This document shows, one piece after another, positions 25,291-33,852 of a stretch of 54,411 bases of DNA. The stretch covers positions 1 through 54,411 of the forward strand of contig SFXD01000002.1 of assembly GCA_004559785.1 (NCBI GenBank), in the 5' to 3' direction. The notes under the pieces are model-generated. The model ran no database searches. It saw nothing but the letters and a program-made list of their open reading frames with translations, and had not been told where the DNA came from. A program made the translations under genes and the position numbers. Positions within the stretch are counted from its first letter, which is position 1; the number at the start of each line of letters is the position of its first letter. The stretch comes from a bacterium (GTDB taxonomy: Bacteria; Bacteroidota; Bacteroidia; Bacteroidales; Bacteroidaceae).

Positions 25291-25892
25291 TGCAATACAA
25301 CACGCAAAAGAACAAACTTGAGATGCCGGAATATGGCAGGGGGCTGCAGGAGATGGTAGAACTGGCCGTTACCCTCCCCACGAAGAAGGAAAGGCAGCGT
25401 TGTGCCAATACCATCGTCAACATCATGAAGAGGATACAACCCGAGGTGGCAACACAGGAAGGCTATACACACAGGCTGTGGAACCACCTTGCACGCATTT
25501 CGCACTACAAGCTCGACGTGGACTACCCCGTAGACATCGTGAGCGAGGAGGAGGTGCTGGCACATCCCGAACCCCTGAAATATCCGATGAAGAGAATCAA
25601 GAGAAGGCACTACGGCTACCTCGTGGAGGAAGCACTGGACTATGCAAGGACACTGCCCGAGGGAAACGAAAGGAATGTTTTGCTGAGGGGAATAGCCAAC
25701 CAGATGAAGCAGAACCTGTTCGTGTGGAACAAGGACTCCATGGACGAGCTGCTCGTGGCACAGGACATCGAAAGATATACGGACGGAGAACTCAGCCTGG
25801 GCAACATGAAGGGCTTCAGGTTCGCTGCGGTAGGAATACCCACCCCACAGCAACTGGCAGGCTACAATACCAAACGTAAAAAGAAACGTTAG
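25290..25892 (+). CDS. DUF4290 family protein
   Basis: A 200-residue protein conserved in Bacteroidetes, assigned to DUF4290 from its N-terminus MQYNTQKNKLEMPEYGRGLQ and the KERQRCANTIVNIM segment. It is charged, mostly helical by composition, with a Lys/Arg-rich end (NTKRKKKR); there is no signal peptide or membrane segment, so it is probably cytoplasmic. Its function is unknown. Start and stop are coupled: one-base overlap with tsaB and only 3 bases before murA. This position beside murA is common in the phylum. Confidence 0.9.
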   Translation: MQYNTQKNKLEMPEYGRGLQEMVELAVTLPTKKERQRCANTIVNIMKRIQPEVATQEGYTHRLWNHLARISHYKLDVDYPVDIVSEEEVLAHPEPLKYPMKRIKRRHYGYLVEEALDYARTLPEGNERNVLLRGIANQMKQNLFVWNKDSMDELLVAQDIERYTDGELSLGNMKGFRFAAVGIPTPQQLAGYNTKRKKKR

Positions 25893-25895
25893 CAC

Positions 25896-27203
25896 ATGCC
25901 GTCGTTCATAATTGAGGGTGGCCATAGGCTAAGCGGCGAAATCACTCCGCAGGGTGCCAAGAACGAAGCCCTGCAGGTGTTGTGTGCAACACTGCTCACC
26001 ACAGAACCCGTACGCATTGACAACCTGCCGGACATAGCCGACGTAAACAACCAAATCGCCCTGCTGAGGGAAATTGGCGTCAAGGTTACGAGGAACGGCA
26101 GGAACAGCTGCACTTTCCAGGCTGACTCCATAGACACCGGCGTGCTCGACAGCGACGAATTCCTGCAACGCAGCGGCAGGCTCAGGGGCAGCGTAATGCT
26201 AATCGGCCCGCTGCTGGCACGGATCGGCACTGCCAAGGTGTCGAGGCCCGGGGGCGACAACATAGGGCGCAGGCGACTGGACACACACTTCCTGGGCATA
26301 CAGAAACTGGGCGGTACCATACAATACGATGCTACGAGGAAGGTGATTAATGTCAGCGCAAGCGAGCTGAGGGGCTGCTACATGTTGCTGGACGAAGCCT
26401 CCGTGACGGGAACCGCCAACATCGTGATGGCTGCGGTGCTGGCAAAAGGAAGGACCACGATATACAATGCAGCGTGCGAACCGTATGTACAACAGTTGTG
26501 CAAGATGCTCAACCGCATGGGGGCACGCATTTCCGGCATAGGAAGCAACCTGCTCACCATTGACGGAGTGGCTTCGCTGGCAGGTACGGAACACCGCATC
26601 CTGCCGGACATGATAGAGGTAGGCTCGTTCATAGGAATGGGAGCGATGATAGGAGACGGCATCACAATACGCAACGTGGCTTACGACGAGCTTGGAATAA
26701 TACCCGACACGTACAGGAGGCTCGGCATCAGGGTGGAGCACGAAGGAGACGACTTGCACGTCCCAAGGCATGAGCACTATCAGATAGAGACGTTCATGGA
26801 CGGCTCGTTCATGACGCTCGCCGATGCCCCGTGGCCAGGACTCACGCCCGACTTGCTGAGCGTCCTCCTCGTGGTCAGCACCCAGGCAAAGGGATGCGTG
26901 CTGATACACCAGAAGATGTTCGAAAGCAGGCTCTTCTTCGTGGACAAGCTCATCGAGATGGGTGCCCAGATAATACTGTGCGACCCACACAGGGCAGTGG
27001 TCGTGGGACACGACAACCAGTTGCAACTGCACCCTGCCAGAATGACCAGCCCGGATATCAGGGCGGGGATAGCACTGCTGATAGCGGCTATGAGTGCCAA
27101 GGGTACGAGCCGAATAGAGAACATAGGACAAATCGACCGAGGATACGAGTGCATCGAGGGACGACTCAACGCACTTGGAGCCAACATACTGCGCATGGAA
27201 TGA
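25896..27203 (+). CDS. murA: UDP-N-acetylglucosamine 1-carboxyvinyltransferase MurA, Asp active-site variant
   Basis: First committed step of peptidoglycan synthesis: transfers enolpyruvate from PEP to UDP-GlcNAc. The 435-residue protein has the N-terminal GAKNEALQVL (20-29, with the conserved Lys-Asn pair), RLRGSVMLIGPLLAR and SRPGGDNIGRRRLDTH. The residue after PGG is D121, whereas E. coli has Cys115, the residue alkylated by fosfomycin. Asp enzymes (for example those of mycobacteria and chlamydia) are active but fosfomycin-resistant. The gene overlaps rimM by ATGA. Confidence 0.96.
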   Translation: MPSFIIEGGHRLSGEITPQGAKNEALQVLCATLLTTEPVRIDNLPDIADVNNQIALLREIGVKVTRNGRNSCTFQADSIDTGVLDSDEFLQRSGRLRGSVMLIGPLLARIGTAKVSRPGGDNIGRRRLDTHFLGIQKLGGTIQYDATRKVINVSASELRGCYMLLDEASVTGTANIVMAAVLAKGRTTIYNAACEPYVQQLCKMLNRMGARISGIGSNLLTIDGVASLAGTEHRILPDMIEVGSFIGMGAMIGDGITIRNVAYDELGIIPDTYRRLGIRVEHEGDDLHVPRHEHYQIETFMDGSFMTLADAPWPGLTPDLLSVLLVVSTQAKGCVLIHQKMFESRLFFVDKLIEMGAQIILCDPHRAVVVGHDNQLQLHPARMTSPDIRAGIALLIAAMSAKGTSRIENIGQIDRGYECIEGRLNALGANILRME

Positions 27204-27772
27204 TAAGGGAAGACGAAGTATACAGGATAGGGACGCTGGTGCGAACCCACGGAATACACGGAGAGGTGTCAATGTCGTTCACCGACGACGTATGGGACAG
27301 GACGGATGCCGAATACCTCGTGCTGAGGACAGACGGCATCCTGGTGCCCTTCTTCATCGAGGAATACAGGTTCCGCTCCGACACTACCGCTCTCATCAAG
27401 TTCGAAGGCTACGACACCCCAGGAGTGGCTAGGGAACTATGCGGATGCGACGTATATTTCCCTTTCTCGCTAACGGAAGATGAGACCGGCGACGAGAGGG
27501 AACTTACCTGGAGATACTTCACGGGATACAGGCTGAGGGACAACAACGGCATCCTGATTGGCACCATCGACCAAGTGGACGACCGCACCAGCAACGTACT
27601 CTTCTGCGTAGGACGGCACCTCATACCAGCCGCCAGCGAACTCGTCTGCCACATAGACACGAAGGCGAGGGAGATAGCGATGCGACTGCCCGAGGGATTG
27701 CTCGCGCTGCCTGACGACAAGAGGCAACGAGCAATGAGCAATGAGCAACGAGCAATGAGCGATGAGCAATGA
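27200..27772 (+). CDS. rimM: 16S rRNA processing protein RimM with repeat-encoded tail
   Basis: Binds S19 and helps mature the 30S head. The 190-residue protein has the N-terminal RimM domain (YRIGTLVRTHGIHGEVSM) and a C-terminal PRC-barrel (WRYFTGYRLRDNNG...IPAASELVCHIDTKAREI). The normal protein should end near ALPDDK. The last 15 residues or so (RQRAMSNEQRAMSDEQ) are encoded by a tandem 7-base array that continues past the stop codon. Three 7-base units give a 7-residue repeat. Start is fixed by the ATGA overlap with murA. rpsP, often a partner of rimM, is far away at 53669. Confidence 0.93.
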   Translation: MIREDEVYRIGTLVRTHGIHGEVSMSFTDDVWDRTDAEYLVLRTDGILVPFFIEEYRFRSDTTALIKFEGYDTPGVARELCGCDVYFPFSLTEDETGDERELTWRYFTGYRLRDNNGILIGTIDQVDDRTSNVLFCVGRHLIPAASELVCHIDTKAREIAMRLPEGLLALPDDKRQRAMSNEQRAMSDEQ

Positions 27773-27864
27773 GCAACGAGCAATGAGCAATGAGCGATGA
27801 GCAATGAGCAATGAGCGATGAGCAACGAGCAATGAGCCCACGGCTCAAAGCTCACGGCCCAACA
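27724..27864. repeat. Tandem heptamer array GAGCAAT/GAGCGAT/GAGCAAC
   Basis: About 15 consecutive seven-base units of the form GAGCRAY from about 27728 to 27835, followed by four units of the related NNGCYCA form (CGGCTCA, AAGCTCA, CGGCCCA). The array begins inside the rimM coding sequence and ends 14 bases before dxr. Units with CGA instead of TGA keep the rimM frame open until a TGA at 27770. Confidence 0.85.
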
Positions 27865-27877
27865 TTAAGGAATAGAC

Positions 27878-29047
27878 ATGGACAAAACAAACAAAAGGAA
27901 AATCTGCATACTGGGATCCACGGGAAGCATAGGCACACAGGCCCTGGAGGTGATAGACAGGCATCCCGACATGTTCGAGGCCTACGTGCTGACAGCCAAC
28001 ACACAGGCAGACCTGCTCATACGGCAAGCCATCAGGTACCAGCCGTCGGCAGTAGTGATAGCGGACGGGAGCAGGTACCAGTACGTACGCCAAGCACTCT
28101 CAAGCCACCCCATTCAGGTGTATGCGGGTGCCGACGCCCTGTGCCAGGTGGTACAGATGGCTCCGGTGGACATAGTGCTCACAGCCCTCGTGGGATTCAG
28201 CGGGCTGCGCCCCACCGTGAGCGCTATCAGGGCACGCAAGACCATTGCACTCGCCAACAAGGAGACCCTGGTAGTTGCAGGCGAGCTGATAACGGGGCTT
28301 TGCATAGACAACCACGTCGCTGTGCTGCCGGTGGACAGCGAGCACAGCGCAATATTCCAGTGCCTCATGGGCGAGCAGAGCCCCGTCGAGAAAATCATAC
28401 TCACGGCCAGCGGCGGACCCTTCCGCACCTTCACCACCGACATGATGAAGGACGTGACGCCGGAAATGGCACTCCGCCACCCCAACTGGGAAATGGGAGC
28501 CAAGATTACCATCGACAGCGCAAGCATGATGAACAAGGGTTTCGAGGTAATAGAGGCAAAATGGCTGTTCGACGTGGATGCAGACAGAATACAGGTCGTG
28601 GTGCACCCACAAAGCATAGTGCACAGTGCGGTGCAGTTCCGAGACGGAGCCGTCAAGGCGCAGCTGGGAGCACCCGACATGAGGGTTCCCATACAGCTGG
28701 CGTTCTCCTACCCCGGGCGCATCGGGAGCGACTTCCCCAGGATCGACTGGTGGGACATGCAGGCCCTGACCTTCGAGAAGCCAGACCCACAGCGGTTCCG
28801 TTGCCTCCAGATGGCATATGAGGCAATACGCATCGGAGGCAATGCGGGATGCATAGTGAACGCTGCCAACGAGGTGGCAAACGCAGCCTTCCGGACCGGG
28901 AAATGCGGATTCCTCCAGATGGCGGACATCATAGATGGCACCCTTGCAAGGATGCCGCACCAGGACAGCCCATCGCTGGACGACTGCCTCCTATGCGATG
29001 CGGAATCCAGGCGCGTGGCTTCCGAACTATTGCATGGAGGGCGATGA
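27878..29047 (+). CDS. dxr: 1-deoxy-D-xylulose 5-phosphate reductoisomerase
   Basis: Second step of the MEP isoprenoid pathway, NADPH- and metal-dependent, and the target of fosmidomycin. The 389-residue protein has the NADPH-binding GSTGSIGTQALEVI (11-24), ALANKETLVVAGEL, the metal and substrate motif PVDSEHSAIFQCL and the catalytic loop segment HPQSIVHSAVQF. It is preceded by the rimM heptamer array and followed by another one that starts at its own stop codon. rseP follows 99 bases later, an arrangement seen in many Bacteroidetes. Confidence 0.97.
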   Translation: MDKTNKRKICILGSTGSIGTQALEVIDRHPDMFEAYVLTANTQADLLIRQAIRYQPSAVVIADGSRYQYVRQALSSHPIQVYAGADALCQVVQMAPVDIVLTALVGFSGLRPTVSAIRARKTIALANKETLVVAGELITGLCIDNHVAVLPVDSEHSAIFQCLMGEQSPVEKIILTASGGPFRTFTTDMMKDVTPEMALRHPNWEMGAKITIDSASMMNKGFEVIEAKWLFDVDADRIQVVVHPQSIVHSAVQFRDGAVKAQLGAPDMRVPIQLAFSYPGRIGSDFPRIDWWDMQALTFEKPDPQRFRCLQMAYEAIRIGGNAGCIVNAANEVANAAFRTGKCGFLQMADIIDGTLARMPHQDSPSLDDCLLCDAESRRVASELLHGGR

Positions 29048-29096
29048 GCAATGAGCTCACAGCTCACGGCTCAAAGCTCACGGCTCAAAGCTCAAA
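29041..29096. repeat. Heptamer array after dxr
   Basis: Eight consecutive seven-base units: GAGCAAT, GAGCTCA, CAGCTCA, CGGCTCA, AAGCTCA, CGGCTCA, AAGCTCA and a degenerate AAAATCC. They are related to the array at 27724-27864, and the first unit directly follows the dxr stop codon. Confidence 0.75.
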
Positions 29097-29146
29097 AATC
29101 CTAAATAGAAACATCACATATAGAAAACGACAGAAAAAAGAACAAA

Positions 29147-30565
29147 ATGAACGTAGTATTGATAAAAGCATTGCAACTGCTGTGTTGCCTTAGCCTGCTG
29201 GTGCTCCTGCACGAGGCAGGGCACTTCGGATTCGCCAAGATGTTCCATGTCAGGGTGGAGAAATTCATCATGTTCTTCGACCCGTACTTCCGCATTTTCA
29301 GCACACGTGCCAAATGGTTCACGAGGCTCTTCCCCTACTTCCGAAACAACGAGACGGAATATGGCATAGGGTGGATACCACTGGGAGGGTACGTCAAGAT
29401 AGCCGGGATGGTGGACGAGAGCATGGACACCGAACAGATGAAAAAGCCAGCCCAGAAGGACGAATTCCGGTCGCAGAGCGTACTCAAGAGATTCCTCATT
29501 CTCTTTGGCGGAGTGCTGATGAACCTGCTCACGGCATGGGTGCTCTACAGCATGGTGCTCTTCGTATGGGGACGCGACTACATCCCCATGAGGAGCATAG
29601 GCGACGGCTTCCAGTACAACGAGTTCGCCAAGGAACTCGGGTTCTGCGACGGCGACATTCCCGTGGCTGTCGACGGCAAGGAAATACGTGAGTATGCCGT
29701 TTCCATATACCGCGACATCTCAAATGCCGGCACCGTCACCGTCCTGCGCTCGGGAGAGGAGGTTGAGATTGCAATGCCCGAGGAACACATCAACATGCTC
29801 GCCATGCTGCAGATGTCGCCGGCTTTCATGTCGCCCATAGCACCATCCATAGTGGACTCCGTGATGCCTGGTTCTGCAGCCGACGAGGCGGGAATGGAAG
29901 GTGGAGCCAGGCTGATCGCCGTAGGAGGAAAGGAAATAGCCACGTGGGGCGACTTCGACCAGGCCCTGACAGTACCACGCCAGTACCTGCTCGCATCCGA
30001 GGGATGCACACATGCGGACAGCCTCGCACAGAGGAAGGTTGCCGCCGTCTACCTTAACCCCGGAGCCGAGTATCCCGACACGGTGGAGATGACCCTTGAC
30101 GAGAACTACATGATGGGAGTCGTACGCAGGATGCCCCAGTTCGACAAGGCACACCAAGGCTACGGCATCGCCGAGTGCATACCGGCAGGACTCGTCCAAG
30201 GGTGGAAAGTGCTCTCTGGCTACGTCAACGACCTGAAATACGTAGCCAGCAGCGAGGGTGCCAAGTCCGTGGGATCGTTCATCACCATAGGCAGCATCTT
30301 CCCGGCCTCGTGGGACTGGCAGCAGTTCTGGATGCTCACGGCATTCATCAGCATCATCCTCGCCGTGATGAACATCCTGCCCATACCCGGGCTCGACGGC
30401 GGCCACATCGCCCTCCTCGTATACGAGGGCATCACGGGCAGGCAACCCTCCGACAAGGCCATGGAATGGTTCGAGAAGATAGGACTGGGCATACTGTGCC
30501 TGCTGATGCTGCTCGCACTGAGCAATGACGTGCGCAACTTCATACTGCCAATCTTCGGACTCTGA
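29147..30565 (+). CDS. rseP: Site-2 intramembrane zinc metalloprotease RseP
   Basis: A 472-residue membrane-embedded protease that cuts membrane proteins such as anti-sigma factors and leftover signal peptides. The zinc motif HEAGH is at 22-26 within the first helix, and the second metal motif NILPIPGLDGGH lies near residue 415. Between them are a helix near 115-140 and periplasmic PDZ-type regions (including PGSAADEAGMEGGARLIAVGG). The C-terminal helix is near 445-465. DUF4250 follows 12 bases later. The dxr-rseP pair suggests constitutive envelope housekeeping. Confidence 0.95.
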   Translation: MNVVLIKALQLLCCLSLLVLLHEAGHFGFAKMFHVRVEKFIMFFDPYFRIFSTRAKWFTRLFPYFRNNETEYGIGWIPLGGYVKIAGMVDESMDTEQMKKPAQKDEFRSQSVLKRFLILFGGVLMNLLTAWVLYSMVLFVWGRDYIPMRSIGDGFQYNEFAKELGFCDGDIPVAVDGKEIREYAVSIYRDISNAGTVTVLRSGEEVEIAMPEEHINMLAMLQMSPAFMSPIAPSIVDSVMPGSAADEAGMEGGARLIAVGGKEIATWGDFDQALTVPRQYLLASEGCTHADSLAQRKVAAVYLNPGAEYPDTVEMTLDENYMMGVVRRMPQFDKAHQGYGIAECIPAGLVQGWKVLSGYVNDLKYVASSEGAKSVGSFITIGSIFPASWDWQQFWMLTAFISIILAVMNILPIPGLDGGHIALLVYEGITGRQPSDKAMEWFEKIGLGILCLLMLLALSNDVRNFILPIFGL

Positions 30566-30577
30566 GACGCACACGAC

Positions 30578-30784
30578 ATGGAAAGCAGGGAAACCAACGC
30601 GCCAGGAACGACACTGCCTGAGGATCCGTTCATGCTGCTCAGCGTGGTGAACACCATGCTACGCGACCGGTACGATTCGCTCGACGAACTATGCTCCTCG
30701 CTCGGCATCCGCCGAGACACACTCATGGCAAGGCTGCATGAGGCAGGATTCGCTTACAGCGAGCAGGGCAACAGGTTCTGGTAG
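30578..30784 (+). CDS. DUF4250 family small protein
   Basis: A 68-residue protein recognised as DUF4250 from LPEDPFMLLSVVNTMLRDRYDSL and the closing GNRFW. The N-terminal 12 residues are extra compared with the usual 55-60. The helical middle with RRDTLMARLHEAGF has the look of a small helix-turn-helix, but DNA binding is only a guess. It is placed 12 bases after rseP. Function unknown. Confidence 0.85.
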   Translation: MESRETNAPGTTLPEDPFMLLSVVNTMLRDRYDSLDELCSSLGIRRDTLMARLHEAGFAYSEQGNRFW

Positions 30785-30851
30785 CCACACGGGCACAAGC
30801 ATCCGCATTGCATACATACACACATCATCCATTATATATACGTACAACGAA

Positions 30852-31187
30852 ATGACGTACAACAGAACCATCCTGGCCGCTATATTGGCGGCAACGCTCG
30901 CCTCGTGCGGCGAGACCACATCGGACAAGGCCGCGGGCATGCTCGGCGAGGCACGCCGGCTGCTGGGCGAACGCCAGTACACAGCAGCCAAGGACACGAT
31001 ACTGTCCATGAGGAAGAGATACCCTGAAGCCATCGGGGCACGAAGGCAGGGGATACTCCTGCTGGACAGCATAGAGATGACGGCCGCAACCGACAGCCTA
31101 AGGCACGCAACGGGAGAGGAATGGGAAAGACTCGACGTGAAGCGACGCTTCTTCGAACGCAAACTGATGGAAGACCTGAAGAAATGA
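30852..31187 (+). CDS. Small lipoprotein, unknown function
   Basis: A 111-residue predicted lipoprotein. The signal peptide MTYNRTILAAILAATLASC ends in the lipobox LASC, so Cys19 would be lipidated. The mature part is helical and charged, with KDTILSMRKRYPEAIGARRQGI resembling a tetratricopeptide-like helix pair. The start at 30852 is chosen because the signal peptide begins there. Its stop overlaps the cca start by ATGA. The family is not recognised. Confidence 0.75.
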   Translation: MTYNRTILAAILAATLASCGETTSDKAAGMLGEARRLLGERQYTAAKDTILSMRKRYPEAIGARRQGILLLDSIEMTAATDSLRHATGEEWERLDVKRRFFERKLMEDLKK

Positions 31188-32662
31188 AAGCTCATACAGA
31201 CCAGGAACTCGCACGGATGCTGGACACCACGCTCTTCCGACAAATAGGCCAGGCCGCCGATCAGGAGGGTCTCGACTGCTATGTCGTGGGAGGATACGTG
31301 CGCGACATCTTCCTCCAACGCCAGTCGAAGGACATCGACTGCGTGGTGGTGGCAAGGGACTACCCGAGACACACCCTGAACGACGGACCCGGCATAACCC
31401 TGGCACGCCGCCTGGCAGCCTCGCTGAAGGCACGCGTCAGCGTCTTCCGCAACTTCGGAACGGCACAACTCAAGTGGCACGGGCAGGAAGTGGAATTCGT
31501 CGGGGCAAGGCGAGAGAGCTACAGCCACGACAGCCGCAAGCCCGTCGTGGAGGACGGTACGCTTGACGACGACCTAAGCCGAAGGGACTTCACCATCAAC
31601 GCCCTTGCCATCTGCCTCAACCACGACAGGTTCGGACAACTCGTGGACAAGTTCGACGGACTGCCCGACCTGGAGGACGGCATCATCGCCACCCCGCTCG
31701 ACCCCGACACCACCTTCTCCGACGACCCCCTGCGCATGATGAGGTGCGTACGCTTCGCAACGCAACTACGCTTCGTCATCGAGGATGCAACCCAGGAGGC
31801 TCTTTGCCGCAACGCCGGACGAATCGCCATCATATCGCAGGAACGCATCATCGACGAACTGAACAAGATTCTGCTCAGCCCCATCCCAAGCATCGGGTTC
31901 ATCGAACTCGACAGGTGCGGGCTGCTCCCCCTCATCTTACCAGAACTGGCAGCCTTGCAGGGCGTGGAGAGCCGCAACGGGCGTGCACACAAGGACAACT
32001 TCTACCACACGCTCGAAGTGCTCGACAACCTCTGCCCACACTCCGACAACCTATGGCTCCGGTGGGCAGCCCTGCTGCACGACATAGGCAAGCCTCGAAG
32101 CAAGAAATGGGAGAACGGCACGGGATGGACCTTCCACAACCATAACTACATAGGCCAAAAGATGGTGCCCGGCATATTCCGCAGGCTCAAGCTGCCCCTG
32201 GACGAACGCATGGACTACGTGGCAAAGCTCGTGGCCCTGCACATGCGCCCCATAGCCATCGCCGACGAAGGGGTCACGGACTCCGCCGTCAGGAGGCTCC
32301 TCTTCGAGGCAGGGGCTGACATCGACGACCTCATGACGCTATGCGAGGCGGATGTCACCAGCAAGAACCAGCAAAGGAAACAGCGATTCCTCGACAACTT
32401 CCAAAGCGTACGCGAGCGTCTCGCCGACCTCAAGGCAAGAGACGACTATCGCAACTGGCACAACCCTATATCGGGAGAAGAAATCATGCACACCTTCGGC
32501 ATACCGCCATGCCGCGAAATAGGCATACTGAAGCAGGCCGTCAAGGATGCCATCTGGGACTCGGTCATCCCCAACGACCATGAGTCCGCATTCCTCTTCA
32601 TGCTAAGGAAAGCAAGCGAGATGGGGCTGAGTGCCCTGTCTAAGGGGGAAGAAAGTTCATAG
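31184..32662 (+). CDS. CCA tRNA nucleotidyltransferase / HD-domain protein
   Basis: Adds or repairs the 3' CCA end of tRNA, or polyadenylates RNA. The 492-residue protein has the class II nucleotidyltransferase head (VVGGYVRDIFL and the metal pair in DIDCVVV), then RRDFTINALAI and the RMMRCVRFATQL arm. The HD domain has HTLEVLDNL and ALLHDIGKP. CCA-adding and poly(A)-adding members cannot be told apart by eye. Start at 31184 is fixed by ATGA overlap with the lipoprotein gene. The T-run at 32703-32709 follows a poor stem and may mark termination. Confidence 0.92.
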   Translation: MKAHTDQELARMLDTTLFRQIGQAADQEGLDCYVVGGYVRDIFLQRQSKDIDCVVVARDYPRHTLNDGPGITLARRLAASLKARVSVFRNFGTAQLKWHGQEVEFVGARRESYSHDSRKPVVEDGTLDDDLSRRDFTINALAICLNHDRFGQLVDKFDGLPDLEDGIIATPLDPDTTFSDDPLRMMRCVRFATQLRFVIEDATQEALCRNAGRIAIISQERIIDELNKILLSPIPSIGFIELDRCGLLPLILPELAALQGVESRNGRAHKDNFYHTLEVLDNLCPHSDNLWLRWAALLHDIGKPRSKKWENGTGWTFHNHNYIGQKMVPGIFRRLKLPLDERMDYVAKLVALHMRPIAIADEGVTDSAVRRLLFEAGADIDDLMTLCEADVTSKNQQRKQRFLDNFQSVRERLADLKARDDYRNWHNPISGEEIMHTFGIPPCREIGILKQAVKDAIWDSVIPNDHESAFLFMLRKASEMGLSALSKGEESS

Positions 32663-32742
32663 ACCATGGATTCTTAATGTCATGCAACATGCCAGAGGAA
32701 CGTTTTTTTCAAATTATTCGCCTCGTTCTCATTTTTTTTCCG

Positions 32743-32928
32743 TAACTTTGCCCTGTAATCGGAAATTACACAGCGAGTATCGGCTGCGCCCGTGGGACAG
32801 CTAAAGCCGGACTGACGCCCCCTCGCCGGCACGGGCATGGCATCAAGACAAAAAAACATGAAAGCGAGCCTCGCCAGACAATACATATAAAGTTCACTTA
32901 CAATAAACAAAAAACAGAAAGAAAGATT
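32743..32928 (+). promoter_or_regulatory. -7 box and structured 5' leader of the nucleotidyltransferase operon
   Basis: TAACTTTG at 32743-32750 gives a transcript with a leader of about 170 bases. The leader shows a perfect TGTAAT/ATTACA hairpin (32754-32770), an imperfect CAGC/GCTG hairpin (32771-32786) and a GC-rich nested stem: GCCCGT with ACGGGC outside (32788-32836) and GCCGG with CCGGC inside. Directly after this stem a 17-codon frame begins (32837-32890, MASRQKNMKASLARQYI). No known riboswitch consensus was recognised. Confidence 0.4.
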
Positions 32929-33852
32929 ATGAAACCTACATTGTTCCTATTGGCCGCCGGAATGGGCAGCCGTTATGGTGGCTTGAAGCAGTTGGATACA
33001 CTCGGACCCCAGGGCCAGAGTATCATGGACTACAGTATCTACGATGCAATAAAGGCCGGATTCGGCAAGATCGTATGGGTGATAAGAAGGGACTTCGAGG
33101 AGCAGTTCCGCACCCAGATACTAAGCAAGTACGAGGGTCATGTACCATGCGAGCTGTGCTTCCAGTCGTTAGATGCCCTGCCAGAAGGATTCAGCGTGCC
33201 CGAAGGCAGGGAAAAGCCCTGGGGCACCAACCATGCCGTGCTGATGGGCAAGGGCATCATCAAGGAACCCTTTGCCGTGCTTAACTGCGACGACTTCTAC
33301 GACAGGGACGCATTCATGGTGATGGGCAAGTTCCTGTCCGAACTTCCCGAGGGAAGCAAGGGCAAGTACGCCATGGTAGGATTCCGTGTGGACAATACCC
33401 TCTCGGAGAGCGGTACGGTAAGCCGAGGCATCTGCGAGAACGACGAGGCTACGCACCACCTGACGAGCGTCGTGGAGCGTACCAAGATTGAGAGACGAGA
33501 CGGAGTAGTGAGATACTTAGACGAGGACGGCAACTGGGTAGGCATCCCCGACACGACTCCGGTGAGCATGAACTTCTGGGGATTCACTCCCGACTACTTC
33601 CAGTATAGCGAGGAATACTTCAAGGAGTTCCTCTCCGACCCGAAGAACCAGGCCAATCCCAAGTCGGAGTTCTTCATACCCCTTATGGTGGACACCCTCA
33701 TCAAGCAGGGCAAGGCTACGTGCGAGGTGCTCGACACCACCAGCAAGTGGTTTGGCGTGACCTACCCGGAGGACAGACCTGAGGTGGTTGCCAAGCTGGC
33801 AAGGCTGCACCAGGACGGGCAATACCCCGACAACATGTTCCAAAAGGCATGA
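32929..33852 (+). CDS. Sugar-phosphate nucleotidyltransferase family protein
   Basis: A 307-residue nucleotidyltransferase that would activate a sugar phosphate with an NTP. The N-terminal signature LLAAGMGSRYGGLKQLDTLG (7-26) has the Gly-rich NTP-binding loop and the conserved Lys; LNCDDFYDRDAF near 120 has the metal-binding Asp. The NTP and sugar specificity is not evident, and it lacks a left-handed beta-helix domain. The gene overlaps the fucosidase by ATGA, an unusual pairing of a cytoplasmic synthetic enzyme with an exported glycosidase. Confidence 0.85.
   Translation: MKPTLFLLAAGMGSRYGGLKQLDTLGPQGQSIMDYSIYDAIKAGFGKIVWVIRRDFEEQFRTQILSKYEGHVPCELCFQSLDALPEGFSVPEGREKPWGTNHAVLMGKGIIKEPFAVLNCDDFYDRDAFMVMGKFLSELPEGSKGKYAMVGFRVDNTLSESGTVSRGICENDEATHHLTSVVERTKIERRDGVVRYLDEDGNWVGIPDTTPVSMNFWGFTPDYFQYSEEYFKEFLSDPKNQANPKSEFFIPLMVDTLIKQGKATCEVLDTTSKWFGVTYPEDRPEVVAKLARLHQDGQYPDNMFQKA

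Noticed and set aside
26831..27199. Upstream extension of the rimM frame
   Set aside because: It overlaps murA in another frame; the ATGA overlap and family start are at 27200.
27724..27840. Heptamer array as a CRISPR array
   Set aside because: Units are contiguous 7-mers without spacers and no cas genes are present.
32680..32910. Minus-strand frame of 76 codons between cca and the nucleotidyltransferase
   Set aside because: It crosses the plus-strand promoter and the GC-rich leader stem and resembles no protein.
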